From the NCBI GenBank assembly GCA_050288425.1, contig JBNKDU010000147.1:8542-72541 (forward strand): a stretch of 64,000 nucleotides of DNA, in the 5' to 3' direction. This DNA comes from JARRKU01 sp050288425. Its GTDB lineage: Bacteria; Desulfobacterota; Desulfobacteria; Desulfobacterales; Desulfosarcinaceae. Shown here one piece after another: positions 43,015 to 51,534 of the stretch (position 1 is the first letter of the stretch; each line of letters begins with the position of its first letter). The notes below the pieces were generated by a model. It had not been told where the DNA came from and ran no database searches. It saw nothing but the letters and a program-made list of their open reading frames with translations. The position numbers and the translations under genes are program-made.

Positions 43015-44727
43015 GTGAAAAGCAGGAAGAAGCTTGGAGAGATGCTGGTGGAGGCCGGCCTGATGTCGGAGGAGCAATTGAAGCAGGCCGTCATCGACCA
43101 CAAGCGCAACAACATGAAGCTGGGCCAATACCTGGTCAGAGAAGGCATCGTCAGCGGCGGACAAATTTCCGATCTGGTCTCGCGACAGCAGAAGATCACC
43201 AAGTATTACCCCGATCGCTACCCCATCGATATGAGCCTGGCCGAAATCCTGCCTTTGGAGCTGGCACAGAAATTTCAGGCGGTTCCCGTGGCCAAAAGCA
43301 ATTTCCTGCTCACCATGGCCATGACCGATCCCATGGACATCGATGCCCTGGATGCCATGGAGGTCCATACCAATATGGAAGTCGAGGCCATCATCTGCTC
43401 CTACCAGGAGTGGAATCACCTGCTGGGCAGCCTGTACGGGACCTATTCCACCATGGGCGGGATGCTGGAATCCATGGAGGGCATGGAGATCGAGAGCTCA
43501 ATCGCCGAAGGGGAAAAGGACCGTTCGGCCGACGATCTGGAAGTGCGTTCCCTGCACGATATGGCGGAGGAGGCACCGGTCATTCGACTGGTCAACTCCA
43601 TTCTCTCCCAGGCGGTTCGCGACAGCGCCAGCGATGTCCATATCAGCCCGGAAAAAGACCGGGTCCAGGTCCGTTTCCGGGTCGACGGCAAGTTACACGA
43701 AGTGCCGGCGCCGCCCAAGAGCATGCATCTGCTCATCGTATCGCGACTGAAAATCCTGGCCAACATGGACATTTCGCTATCACGGATCCCCCAGGACGGC
43801 CGCTTCACCATCCGCATGGACAACAAGGAAATCAACATCCGGGCCTCCACCATCCCGACCATTTATGGCGAGAACATGGTCCTGCGGCTGCTGGATACCA
43901 GCAGCGGCGTCTATTCGCTGGAAGACCTGGGGATGTGCAGCGAGGATATCGCCAAGCTTGAATCGATGATATTTCGTCCCTACGGGATGATCCTGAGCAC
44001 CGGCCCCACGGGAAGCGGCAAGAGCACCACGCTCTACTCGATCCTCAAACGCATCAACCAGCCGGACATCAATATCATCACCCTGGAGGATCCGGTGGAA
44101 TACCGCGTGTCCAAAATCCGTCAGATCCAGCTAAACCGCAAGGCCGGCATGTCCTTCGCAAGCGGCCTGCGCTCCATCATGCGTCAGGACCCGGATGTCA
44201 TCATGGTGGGCGAAACCCGCGACGCCGAAACGGCCGGAATCTCCGTCCAATCGGCACTCACGGGACACCGCGTATTGAGCACCGTCCATACCAATGATGC
44301 CGCCGGCGCCATCACCCGTTTCATCGACATGGGCATCGAACCGTTCCTGGTATCATCTGTGATGCTGGTCTCCATTGCCCAGCGACTGGTCCGCAAGGTC
44401 TGCTCCTATTGCAAGAAACCCTATGATCCGCCCGAGGCCGCACTGAAATTCTGGCAGCTGGACAAATCGACAGACGCCAATTTCGTCAAAGGCACCGGAT
44501 GCTTCAATTGCATGGACAAAGGCTATAAAGGCAGAACCGGGGTCTTCGAGATTCTGGTGATAGACGAGATGGTGCAGGAGATGATCCTCAACCGGCGTTC
44601 GGCCCAGGAGATCACCCGCGCGGCCCACCAGGCCGGCCGTTTACGGACATTGAAGGAGGATGCTGCCGACAAGATCAGACAGGGCATCACCACCCTGGAT
44701 GAAGCCGCATCGGCGGTGATGGTGTGA
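43015..44727 (+). CDS. mshE: MshE/PilB-like pilus extension ATPase
   Basis: This 570-residue type II/IV secretion ATPase has two MshEN motifs at the N-terminus (KKLGEMLVEAGLMSEEQL at 5-22 and KLGQYLVREGIVSGGQI at 35-51), the element that binds c-di-GMP in MshE; the first Arg of the consensus is Lys here. The motor has Walker A GPTGSGKS (330-337), Asp box ITLEDPVEYR, Walker B VIMVGE (395-400) and the zinc tetracysteine C463/C466/C496/C499. GTG at 43015 with GAGG upstream is the start; no suitable ATG exists, and the open frame upstream lies over mshM. Confidence 0.92.
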   Translation: MKSRKKLGEMLVEAGLMSEEQLKQAVIDHKRNNMKLGQYLVREGIVSGGQISDLVSRQQKITKYYPDRYPIDMSLAEILPLELAQKFQAVPVAKSNFLLTMAMTDPMDIDALDAMEVHTNMEVEAIICSYQEWNHLLGSLYGTYSTMGGMLESMEGMEIESSIAEGEKDRSADDLEVRSLHDMAEEAPVIRLVNSILSQAVRDSASDVHISPEKDRVQVRFRVDGKLHEVPAPPKSMHLLIVSRLKILANMDISLSRIPQDGRFTIRMDNKEINIRASTIPTIYGENMVLRLLDTSSGVYSLEDLGMCSEDIAKLESMIFRPYGMILSTGPTGSGKSTTLYSILKRINQPDINIITLEDPVEYRVSKIRQIQLNRKAGMSFASGLRSIMRQDPDVIMVGETRDAETAGISVQSALTGHRVLSTVHTNDAAGAITRFIDMGIEPFLVSSVMLVSIAQRLVRKVCSYCKKPYDPPEAALKFWQLDKSTDANFVKGTGCFNCMDKGYKGRTGVFEILVIDEMVQEMILNRRSAQEITRAAHQAGRLRTLKEDAADKIRQGITTLDEAASAVMV

Positions 44728-44769
44728 TCGCCATCATCCCCTGGTGCAATGCAATGGAAGGTTAGACCA

Positions 44770-45990
44770 ATGCCGACCTATTCATACAAAGCCATCAACG
44801 AAACCGGCACTACGGTGTCGGGAACCCTGGATGCGGATTCGGTGGATAGTGCCACCCAGAGTCTGGTGGGGCGCGGATTGATTCCTACGAAAGTGGTGGA
44901 TTACTCGGCAACCCATCCTCTGTCGGGAATTTCGCGCCTGGTGGAGCGGCTGCGCAAGATCAAACCCCAGGAACTGATCCTGTTCACCAAGCAGTTCCGC
45001 ACCATGATCCGGGCGGGAGTCCCCATGATGGTCATGCTGCACACCCTGGAAACGCAGACCGAAGATGCCAAGTTGAGAAAGATCATCATTGCCATGACCC
45101 AGGATGTCAGCGAAGGTGCCAGCCTGTACGAGGCCTTCAGCCGGCATTCGCGCGTCTTTTCCCCGTTGTATTGCAGCATGGTGCGGGCCGGCGAGGCCAG
45201 CGGTGCCCTGTCGGAAGTCATGGACCGATTGATCTACATCATGGAACACGAGCATCGAATGAAATCGGATATCCGCTCCGCCCTTCAATATCCGCTATTC
45301 GTGATTTCTTTCCTGGTTTTGGCCTTTTTCGTTTTGCTGACCTATGTCATTCCCAAGTTCGCCACGATCTTCGAACGATCCGGACTGGAATTGCCATTGC
45401 TTACACGGATTTGTGTTGCCATGTATAATTTCTTGCTTCATTACTGGCCGATCATCGCCATCGTGGCCGCAAGCGTCATCACATTGGCGCTGTACTATTT
45501 GCGCACCGACAATGGCAGATTGGCGAAAGACACCCTGCTGTTGCGCCTGCCCCTGATCGGCCCCCTGTTCAAGAAGGCTGCAATGTCCCGTTTCGCCAGC
45601 ATTTTCGCGATCCTGCAGGCCAGCGGCGTCGCGGTCCTGGAATCGATGCAGATTCTGTCCGGCACCATCAACAACACCGCCCTGGCCCGGGAATTCGGCC
45701 GTATTACAGAACGCCTGGAGGAGGGACGCGGCATTTCCGGTCCGTTGCGCCAGGCCAAGTATTTTACACCCATCGTGATCAACATGACCGCCATCGGCGA
45801 AGAATCCGGCCACTTGGAGGAGATGCTCAACGATATCGCGACCCACTATGACGATGAACTGGAATATGCCATGAAACGGCTTTCCGATTCCATCGGCCCC
45901 ATCATGACCATCGGACTGGCAGCGGTGATCGGTTTTTTCGCACTGGCCATTTATATGCCCATGTGGGACCTGACCCGAATGGTGCAATAA
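44770..45990 (+). CDS. mshG: MshG/PilC-like inner-membrane platform protein
   Basis: This 406-residue protein has two repeats of the T2SS-F domain (about 70-190 and 270-395), each with the pattern LxxFxxxFxxMxxAGVPMxxxL (here LFTKQFRTMIRAGVPMMVML and MSRFASIFAILQASGVAVLE), and three membrane helices. It is the cytoplasmic-membrane platform turned by the MshE ATPase. The ATG at 44770 has GGAAGG nine bases upstream. It follows mshE by 42 bases and precedes the activator gene by 3. Confidence 0.92.
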   Translation: MPTYSYKAINETGTTVSGTLDADSVDSATQSLVGRGLIPTKVVDYSATHPLSGISRLVERLRKIKPQELILFTKQFRTMIRAGVPMMVMLHTLETQTEDAKLRKIIIAMTQDVSEGASLYEAFSRHSRVFSPLYCSMVRAGEASGALSEVMDRLIYIMEHEHRMKSDIRSALQYPLFVISFLVLAFFVLLTYVIPKFATIFERSGLELPLLTRICVAMYNFLLHYWPIIAIVAASVITLALYYLRTDNGRLAKDTLLLRLPLIGPLFKKAAMSRFASIFAILQASGVAVLESMQILSGTINNTALAREFGRITERLEEGRGISGPLRQAKYFTPIVINMTAIGEESGHLEEMLNDIATHYDDELEYAMKRLSDSIGPIMTIGLAAVIGFFALAIYMPMWDLTRMVQ

Positions 45991-45993
45991 TCG

Positions 45994-47355
45994 ATGCAGT
46001 TTGGCGAAAATAGGGTCCCATTGAAAGATCTCCGCTTCCATATCAACCTGTACATCATCATTCCCCTGATTTTCGCCGGTTGTTCGACCTTATCCATTCT
46101 CGTTGCCTATCGGCTTACAAGATACTACCTGGACCGGAATCTGCCGCCGGAATGGCCCGTGGCTTTTTGGGGAATCATGATCGCCATCTTCACATTCGGC
46201 TGCGGCCTGTTCATGGTCAAATTTCTGATCGATCCGGTGCGCAAGTTTATCGATAAGACCCAGACCATGGGCGTGCTGCGTGACATCGATCCACCGCCAC
46301 CGCCACCGGTCAAAGGTGAAATGCAGAAATACTCGCGCGTCTTCGAACAGGTCTCCCAGATTCTGAGCAAAGTAGAAGCCCGGGAACTGTTTCCTGAAAT
46401 CGTCGGGCAGAGCGAGGCCATGCGCGGAATATTCAACCAGATCATGAAGGTAGCGCCCACCAATTCCACCGTTCTGATCGTAGGCGAGACCGGAACGGGC
46501 AAAGAACTGGTAGCCAACAGCATCCACAAACACAGCCTCCGCCAGGGTGCACCCTTCGTGGCCATCAATTGCGCCGCCATTCCGGAAGGGCTGCTGGAGA
46601 GCGAGCTTTTCGGGCATGAAAAGGGGGCGTTCACCGGGGCCGACAGACGAAAGCCAGGGAAATTCGAATTGGCGCACAAGGGGACCCTTTTCCTTGACGA
46701 GATCGGCGAAATGCCCCTCGAAACCCAGGCCAAAGTACTCCGCGCCCTGGAAGAACGCAAAATCGAACGGGTCGGCGGAATCGATCCAGTGGACATCGAC
46801 GTGCGCTTCATCGCCGCCACCAACAAGGAATTGCCGGACCTGGTGGGCTCCGGCCGGTTCCGCCAGGACCTTTTTTACCGTCTGCATGTGTTCGCCATCA
46901 CCTTGCCGCCGTTGCGCCATCGACGCGAGGATATCCCGCTTTTGGCCGAACATTTTCTGCAAGGTGCCGACGAGCCCTGCCGGCTGTCGTCCGCGGCCAT
47001 CCAGGCATTGATGGCCTATGACTGGCCGGGCAATGTGCGCGAACTCAAAAACGCCGTCAAATCGTCATCCCTGATGGCGGGGGATATCATAAAACCGGTC
47101 CACTTGCCGGCATTCTTGAGTCGCAATCCACAAGAACATCCGGCAGGGATGGAAATCACCCCGAACGCGCGATTGCCTGAAAATAGTCTGGATCAACAAT
47201 TGCGTGATCTTGAACGCAGAATGATCATTCAGGCACTCACCCAGACGAGCGGCATACAAAACCAGGCAGCCGGCTTGCTGGGGATCAAGGAACGTAGCCT
47301 CTGGCACAGATTGAAGAAGTATGAAATCGATGCCTCGGCTTTCAAAATAAAATAG
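45994..47355 (+). CDS. Membrane-anchored sigma-54-dependent transcriptional activator
   Basis: This 453-residue bacterial enhancer-binding protein has two N-terminal membrane helices (about 18-43 and 55-79) with almost no periplasmic domain, and a proline-rich linker (100-105). The AAA+ domain has Walker A GETGTGKE (164-171), sigma-54 loop GAFTGA (211-216) and Walker B TLFLDE (231-236), and a Fis-type HTH lies at the C-terminus (NQAAGLLGIKERSLWHRLKK). There is no receiver or GAF domain, so it is not a classical response regulator. It probably senses something in the membrane, perhaps the pilus machine. It sits between the platform gene and a prepilin gene that has a sigma-54 promoter, so the prepilin gene is the likely target. 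Confidence 0.87.
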   Translation: MQFGENRVPLKDLRFHINLYIIIPLIFAGCSTLSILVAYRLTRYYLDRNLPPEWPVAFWGIMIAIFTFGCGLFMVKFLIDPVRKFIDKTQTMGVLRDIDPPPPPPVKGEMQKYSRVFEQVSQILSKVEARELFPEIVGQSEAMRGIFNQIMKVAPTNSTVLIVGETGTGKELVANSIHKHSLRQGAPFVAINCAAIPEGLLESELFGHEKGAFTGADRRKPGKFELAHKGTLFLDEIGEMPLETQAKVLRALEERKIERVGGIDPVDIDVRFIAATNKELPDLVGSGRFRQDLFYRLHVFAITLPPLRHRREDIPLLAEHFLQGADEPCRLSSAAIQALMAYDWPGNVRELKNAVKSSSLMAGDIIKPVHLPAFLSRNPQEHPAGMEITPNARLPENSLDQQLRDLERRMIIQALTQTSGIQNQAAGLLGIKERSLWHRLKKYEIDASAFKIK

Positions 47356-47488
47356 CAAGGGGTGAAATCCTGGGCAAGATCACCTACAATTTTTGTTGAA
47401 AATATCTATTTCTTGTAGAATATTTGAATTAGTGAAGTTCTTATGGATATCATCGATTTTGAAGTGACGTTGTAATATGATGAAATCA

Positions 47489-47511
47489 AACAATTATTAT
47501 TACAAATTGTT
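47489..47511. promoter_or_regulatory. Dyad and TACAA half-sites upstream of the prepilin promoter (candidate activator site)
   Basis: AACAATT (47489-47495) and AATTGTT (47505-47511) form a 7+7 inverted repeat. The decamer TACAAATTGT occurs at 47501-47510 and again at 47526-47535, overlapping the -24 box. Further TACAA/TTGTA half-sites are at 47385, 47413 and 47470. This is a plausible binding array for the neighbouring sigma-54 activator. Confidence 0.45.
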
Positions 47512-47534
47512 CACTTGCCGCCATCTACAAATTG

Positions 47535-47550
47535 TGGCATATTTTGTGCT
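47535..47550 (+). promoter_or_regulatory. Sigma-54 (-24/-12) promoter of the prepilin gene
   Basis: TGGCATATTTTGTGCT has GG (47536-47537) and GC (47548-47549) at the exact sigma-54 spacing and matches the TGGCAC-N5-TTGCW consensus closely. Transcription would start near 47561, about 49 bases before the prepilin ATG. An activator gene lies directly upstream. Confidence 0.75.
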
Positions 47551-47609
47551 ATAGAATAAACATATTAACATCGTCTGATTTGTCGCAAGAAACCTATTGG
47601 AGAAACACT

Positions 47610-48026
47610 ATGTGGATAAGAATCAAATCGTGTAACCAATACCATCAGGACGAGTCCGGTTTTACCCTGCTCGAGATCATTGCTGTGATCGTCATTCTCA
47701 GCATCATGGCGGTGGTGGCCGTACCCAAGTATTTCGATCTTCAGGAGCAGGCTCGTGAAAAAACATTGAAAACCGCCCTCGCCGAAGGCGTCGGCAGGAT
47801 CAACGGATATTTCGCCCAGCAAATCCTATCCGGTGACAGTCCCTCGTCCATCGATTATACAAATGCCACCTTGGGTACGGATTTAGGAGATTTCACACTT
47901 GATGTATCTGCAGGGGGTGCATCTGCTTCAGGCACCTCGGTCTTTACAATCACCGTACAGGGGAAGGCAAACACACCTCTGGAAGGATATTCGGATACGC
48001 GGACCGTATTCAAGCCGGGGTTATAG
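47610..48026 (+). CDS. Type IV prepilin (MshA-like)
   Basis: This 138-residue prepilin has a 17-residue leader ending Asp-Glu-Ser-Gly and a mature start FTLLEIIAVIVILSIMAVV with the essential Glu5. The mature part has the pilin alpha-1 helix (to VPKYFDLQEQARE) and a short beta region. The gene has its own sigma-54 promoter and the ribosome site TTGGAG, and stands alone before an antisense gene. Strong dedicated regulation suggests that this is the major pilin of the fibre. MshA/PilA/GspG types cannot be separated by sequence alone; the locus favours MshA. Confidence 0.88.
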   Translation: MWIRIKSCNQYHQDESGFTLLEIIAVIVILSIMAVVAVPKYFDLQEQAREKTLKTALAEGVGRINGYFAQQILSGDSPSSIDYTNATLGTDLGDFTLDVSAGGASASGTSVFTITVQGKANTPLEGYSDTRTVFKPGL

Positions 48027-48097
48027 CCACCACACGATATCGAATCGGGGTCATTTTGAGAAAACCATCCATACCTGCCGGTTCGATGGCTGCGTTA

Positions 48098-50191
48098 TCA
48101 TCGCAGCTTCCTATTGACTCCAAGGCCGCGGCTTGTTGCTGCCATCAGTTTTTTCAACAAGTCCATGTCCGGCACATAGGGCATCATCTCCTGGTGCTTT
48201 CTTTCAATTTCGATACGCGCTATGATTTCAGATATCTTGGAATTTTTTAGTTTTTCGGAGACCGGTAGTTGTCCGATCAATCTTGCCGCCGATTCAAGCT
48301 GCTTCTGTTCCACATATATTTCCAGCAGGGCAAGTTTTGAAACAAGATTATCCGGATCGCTCCGAATCAGATTTTCCAGTATGTCCATGGCCGGCTCGAT
48401 TCTATTTTGTTTTCGAAGACTTTGGGCGAGAACCATGCGTGACAATTTATCGTCGGCATCCTCCTCCACGGCTTGCCTGGCATACGCTTCGGCCTGGGGA
48501 TAATTGCCGCTCTTGAGATTCGCCAGACCAAGCATTCTGAACAACTCAGAATCCCGCCCCCATCGATTCAATGCATCTTGTAAATACTCCAAGGCGATTT
48601 CGTGTTCCCCTGCCTGCATCCAGGTTTTTGCGATTTTCTTCCAAATGGACGCATTCCTGTCTTCGGACTGGGCTCTTCGGAATTCCAGCTTCGCTCGGCC
48701 GTAGGCATGATTCTTTTCGAGTTGATAGAGACCAAGGTTATAGTGGGCCAACGCCTTTTGATGATGGTTGTTGAATCGATCGAATTGTAAAGCCCGCCGA
48801 TTGCTGGCAGCGGCTTCATCATACAACCCATCCTCCCAATAGACTTTGCCAAGATTCAGATGCCCGACGCTCGATCGCGGATACTTGACGACGACATCGG
48901 ACCAGAGCGTCAATTCAGATTGGAAGACCCGGTTGTAGGACACGGTGGTATGAATTTGAGAGACGCACCAAAAGGCTGCCAGGCCGAAGATCATTGCCTG
49001 GAATCCATGCCTCCCCTTAAAAATGGATGCTCCCTCGACCGTCGCCACCGACAAAGCAACAAACAGAAGCATGGACGGGATATAATTGCGATGTTCGTAA
49101 ACCATCTCGAGGTTAAGAAAAGAGCTCTCGATGGCATGGTTGAGCAAAAAGAAGAGGCCGCAAAATGGCAGCAGCGGCCGCCTCCGCATTTGCAGCAACA
49201 AAAAAACCATCAAAAGCAGCAGCCCTGCAAGAGACGCCGCCGTCGTCCAGGGATCCCACAAGGATCTCGACACCTCGATGTCGTGAACCAGGCTCATGCG
49301 GGAAGTCATCGGTACCGCCAGCAGGGATAAATAGAAAAACAGCACCCGAGGCTGGGAAATCAGCCTTTCCAGCCAGGTAAAATTCCTGATCTCGAAGGAC
49401 TGGAACAATTTGCGCGGGTCGGTATACAAAAATCCGATCACAACGATGCAAGCGGTCAGTCCCAATCCCCAGGCCAGGAGACGACCTCCCCGATCTTTTG
49501 TCGACTCCCGGACCAGCAACAGTGCCTCAAACAGCCCTATCGAATACACCACCAGGACCGTATTCTCCTTGGTCATCAAAGCGCACAGGATCGATATCGC
49601 CATTAGGGGTAAAAACAGGAGGCGCTGCCTGCCATTTCGGGCAGTGCGCAGCTTCAGATAGAACCACATCGCCATGATATAGAACAGCCCCGCCATGGAG
49701 GCCATGCGTTGCACGATGTAGGTGACGGCTGTCACGTGAATGGGGTGGGTCACCCAAAGTGACGCGGCGATCCCGGCGATGATCGCGCCCTGCCTGCCGT
49801 AGCGGTTTTCGAATATGGGCAGGGACAGGGTGTCGCGAACGAACAAAAACAAAACCAGCCCCGCGACCCAATGGATCAACAGGTTGACGACATGAAAGCC
49901 AAGGACATGGGTCCCGCCAAACCGATAATTCAGCGCGAAACTGAAATATGCCAGGGGGCGACTGACTCTCTGGTGCGGCAGGCCGGCGGAAAAGATATCC
50001 TTGAACGAATCCCAGGACCAATTCGTGACATGGACTCTGGGATTTTCCACGATATTTGCAAAATCATCGTAGTGCCAGGAGCAGGTCAGGCTGTTGGCGT
50101 AACAGAACCCCACCAGCACCAACAGACAAACGGCGGCGACTAGAGTGCTGCGTCCTTGGTCCTGCCGGGTATCGGCTTCCATGTTCGGCAT
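48098..50191 (-). CDS. Multi-pass membrane protein with TPR repeats (TMTC/PMT-like), possible protein O-glycosyltransferase
   Basis: This protein of about 697 residues has an N-terminal half with about ten membrane helices. Its first periplasmic loop holds SWHYDDFANIVENPRV, the Asp-Asp pair typical of PMT/TMTC glycosyltransferases, and VTHPIHVTAVTYIVQRM is the TMTC signature. The C-terminal half has several TPR units (SSVGHLNLGKVYWEDGLYDE, ALAHYNLGLYQLEKNHAYGR). TMTC-like proteins O-mannosylate exported proteins, so pilin glycosylation is a reasonable guess from position. It is the only minus-strand gene inside the pilus locus, placed between the major and minor prepilin genes. The start is uncertain (50182, 50191 or GTG 50203). 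Confidence 0.75.
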   Translation of the reverse strand: MPNMEADTRQDQGRSTLVAAVCLLVLVGFCYANSLTCSWHYDDFANIVENPRVHVTNWSWDSFKDIFSAGLPHQRVSRPLAYFSFALNYRFGGTHVLGFHVVNLLIHWVAGLVLFLFVRDTLSLPIFENRYGRQGAIIAGIAASLWVTHPIHVTAVTYIVQRMASMAGLFYIMAMWFYLKLRTARNGRQRLLFLPLMAISILCALMTKENTVLVVYSIGLFEALLLVRESTKDRGGRLLAWGLGLTACIVVIGFLYTDPRKLFQSFEIRNFTWLERLISQPRVLFFYLSLLAVPMTSRMSLVHDIEVSRSLWDPWTTAASLAGLLLLMVFLLLQMRRRPLLPFCGLFFLLNHAIESSFLNLEMVYEHRNYIPSMLLFVALSVATVEGASIFKGRHGFQAMIFGLAAFWCVSQIHTTVSYNRVFQSELTLWSDVVVKYPRSSVGHLNLGKVYWEDGLYDEAAASNRRALQFDRFNNHHQKALAHYNLGLYQLEKNHAYGRAKLEFRRAQSEDRNASIWKKIAKTWMQAGEHEIALEYLQDALNRWGRDSELFRMLGLANLKSGNYPQAEAYARQAVEEDADDKLSRMVLAQSLRKQNRIEPAMDILENLIRSDPDNLVSKLALLEIYVEQKQLESAARLIGQLPVSEKLKNSKISEIIARIEIERKHQEMMPYVPDMDLLKKLMAATSRGLGVNRKLR

Positions 50192-50203
50192 CGGCTCCCA
50201 CAC

Positions 50204-50522
50204 TCACCGGATGATCGATAGCTTATTACAATCATTAACAATATTGATCAATAGCAGTTCAATATCCTCATGACAAGCACAATGCCCGCGTTTGCCGGCC
50301 GGATATTAATCAAAAGGTTCTGTCCCGGGGCGATTCGCATTGCAAATCAGGTCGCACCCCCGCAAGGTCAGGATATTATATTCTGATTCCTGTTTTCATA
50401 TAAGCACCCGTTTGGTATGGAGCAGTAAGAATGAATCCAAGAATGCCAACCGCGAGCCGGTAACATTGGGCAGACCAGTGCAAGGTTATCACGCCAGACA
50501 CCATCAGGTATCCCCCGACGGG
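50204..50522. other. Divergent intergenic region before the minor prepilins
   Basis: These 319 bases between the TMTC-like gene and the minor prepilin operon show no gene. The left half is AT-rich (50220-50280) and may hold the leftward promoter; the right part has a possible second sigma-54 site. Confidence 0.35.
50468..50481 (+). promoter_or_regulatory. Possible sigma-54 promoter of the minor prepilin operon
   Basis: TTGGGCAGACCAGTGCA keeps the GG-N10-GC spacing (GG 50468-50469, GC 50480-50481) with TGCA at -12, but lacks C after GG. It lies about 42 bases before the first minor prepilin ATG and could answer to the same activator as the major prepilin promoter. Confidence 0.3.
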
Positions 50523-51059
50523 ATGGAACGACTTGCCGGATCCATTTGGAAGCTCAGATCAGACGGCGGCTTCACCATCATCGAAATCATCGTCGTTTTG
50601 GTATTGATCGGCATTTTTACGGCCGTGGCCGTTATCCAGCACGCCAACACCGACCCCACGCTCCTCGCCCAATCCCAGGTGCTGGAATCCCATATTCGCT
50701 ATATCCAGATGCGTTCCATGAACAGCGACACTTCATTGGGTTTGCACTTTGATCCCAATGGCACCTATTATGAATTATACGCGGGCAATATCGCCGATGT
50801 CATTTCCATACCCGGTATCTCGGAAAAACGTCTCTCGTTGGGAGAGATGGGGATCACCGTCCAGTGGGCAATCGAAAAGGGTCCCGGACTATCGTCCACC
50901 GAGTTTCAACTGAGTTTCGACAGTTGGGGACGACCCTATTTAAATGACGTGCTCGCCGCCGGCGACATAACGATCCGTCTCACCCAGAACGGAGGAATCG
51001 CCCGGCAACTGCTGGTTCGAAAAAATACAGGGTTCGTTCAATCCATGCTGCCCGGCTAA
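50523..51059 (+). CDS. Minor prepilin, GspH/MshC type
   Basis: This 178-residue prepilin has leader MERLAGSIWKLRSDGG, then FTIIEIIVVLVLIGIFTAVAV with Glu5. The C-terminal region is beta-rich with LSFDSWGRPY near residue 135, similar to the GspH fold. The frame is open upstream, but the ATG at 50523 gives a leader of normal length. First of four linked minor pilin genes; the next starts 4 bases after its stop. It probably belongs to a priming complex at the pilus tip. Confidence 0.82.
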   Translation: MERLAGSIWKLRSDGGFTIIEIIVVLVLIGIFTAVAVIQHANTDPTLLAQSQVLESHIRYIQMRSMNSDTSLGLHFDPNGTYYELYAGNIADVISIPGISEKRLSLGEMGITVQWAIEKGPGLSSTEFQLSFDSWGRPYLNDVLAAGDITIRLTQNGGIARQLLVRKNTGFVQSMLPG

Positions 51060-51063
51060 GTTT

Positions 51064-51534
51064 ATGAAAGAAGAAGATCTCGGCTGTACAGGCAATCGAA
51101 TGATGCGAACAGCGATGGACCATGCCGGATTCACCCTTATCGAGGTGATCGTCACCATCATCGTATCGTCCATCCTGGCGGTATTGCTGGCTCAGTTCAT
51201 GAGCGGCCATATCACGCGGAGCTACTGGTCCTTGGAGAAATTGGACAGCGGGCTGGCCCTGCGGGAAGTCATGGAGACCGTCGACGCCAACTATCGCCGG
51301 TTGCTCACCGAGAATTCGTCACCCATTGTGGCCCTGCAGGCCGACGTGGATTCCGGCGTATACTGGGCGGGCCAACCATATGGATCCGCCATTCGAGTGA
51401 AGGACAGCTACTGCTTCGAACTCGACCATAATGGCGAATCCAACCCGATCGACAATTGTCAGCCATCTGATACCTTGTATAAGGTTACGATTTCACTTGA
51501 GGAACACTCGCTGACCGCGCTGTTCAGCCGATGA
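51064..51534 (+). CDS. Minor prepilin, MshD/PilV-like
   Basis: This 156-residue prepilin has a leader of 22 residues ending Asp-His-Ala-Gly and a mature start FTLIEVIVTIIVSSILAVLL with Glu5. Internal Met codons at 13, 14 and 18 leave the leader length uncertain. The soluble part is short and acidic with two Cys (KDSYCFEL, IDNCQPSD) that could form a disulfide. The stop overlaps the next start by 4 bases. Confidence 0.8.
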   Translation: MKEEDLGCTGNRMMRTAMDHAGFTLIEVIVTIIVSSILAVLLAQFMSGHITRSYWSLEKLDSGLALREVMETVDANYRRLLTENSSPIVALQADVDSGVYWAGQPYGSAIRVKDSYCFELDHNGESNPIDNCQPSDTLYKVTISLEEHSLTALFSR

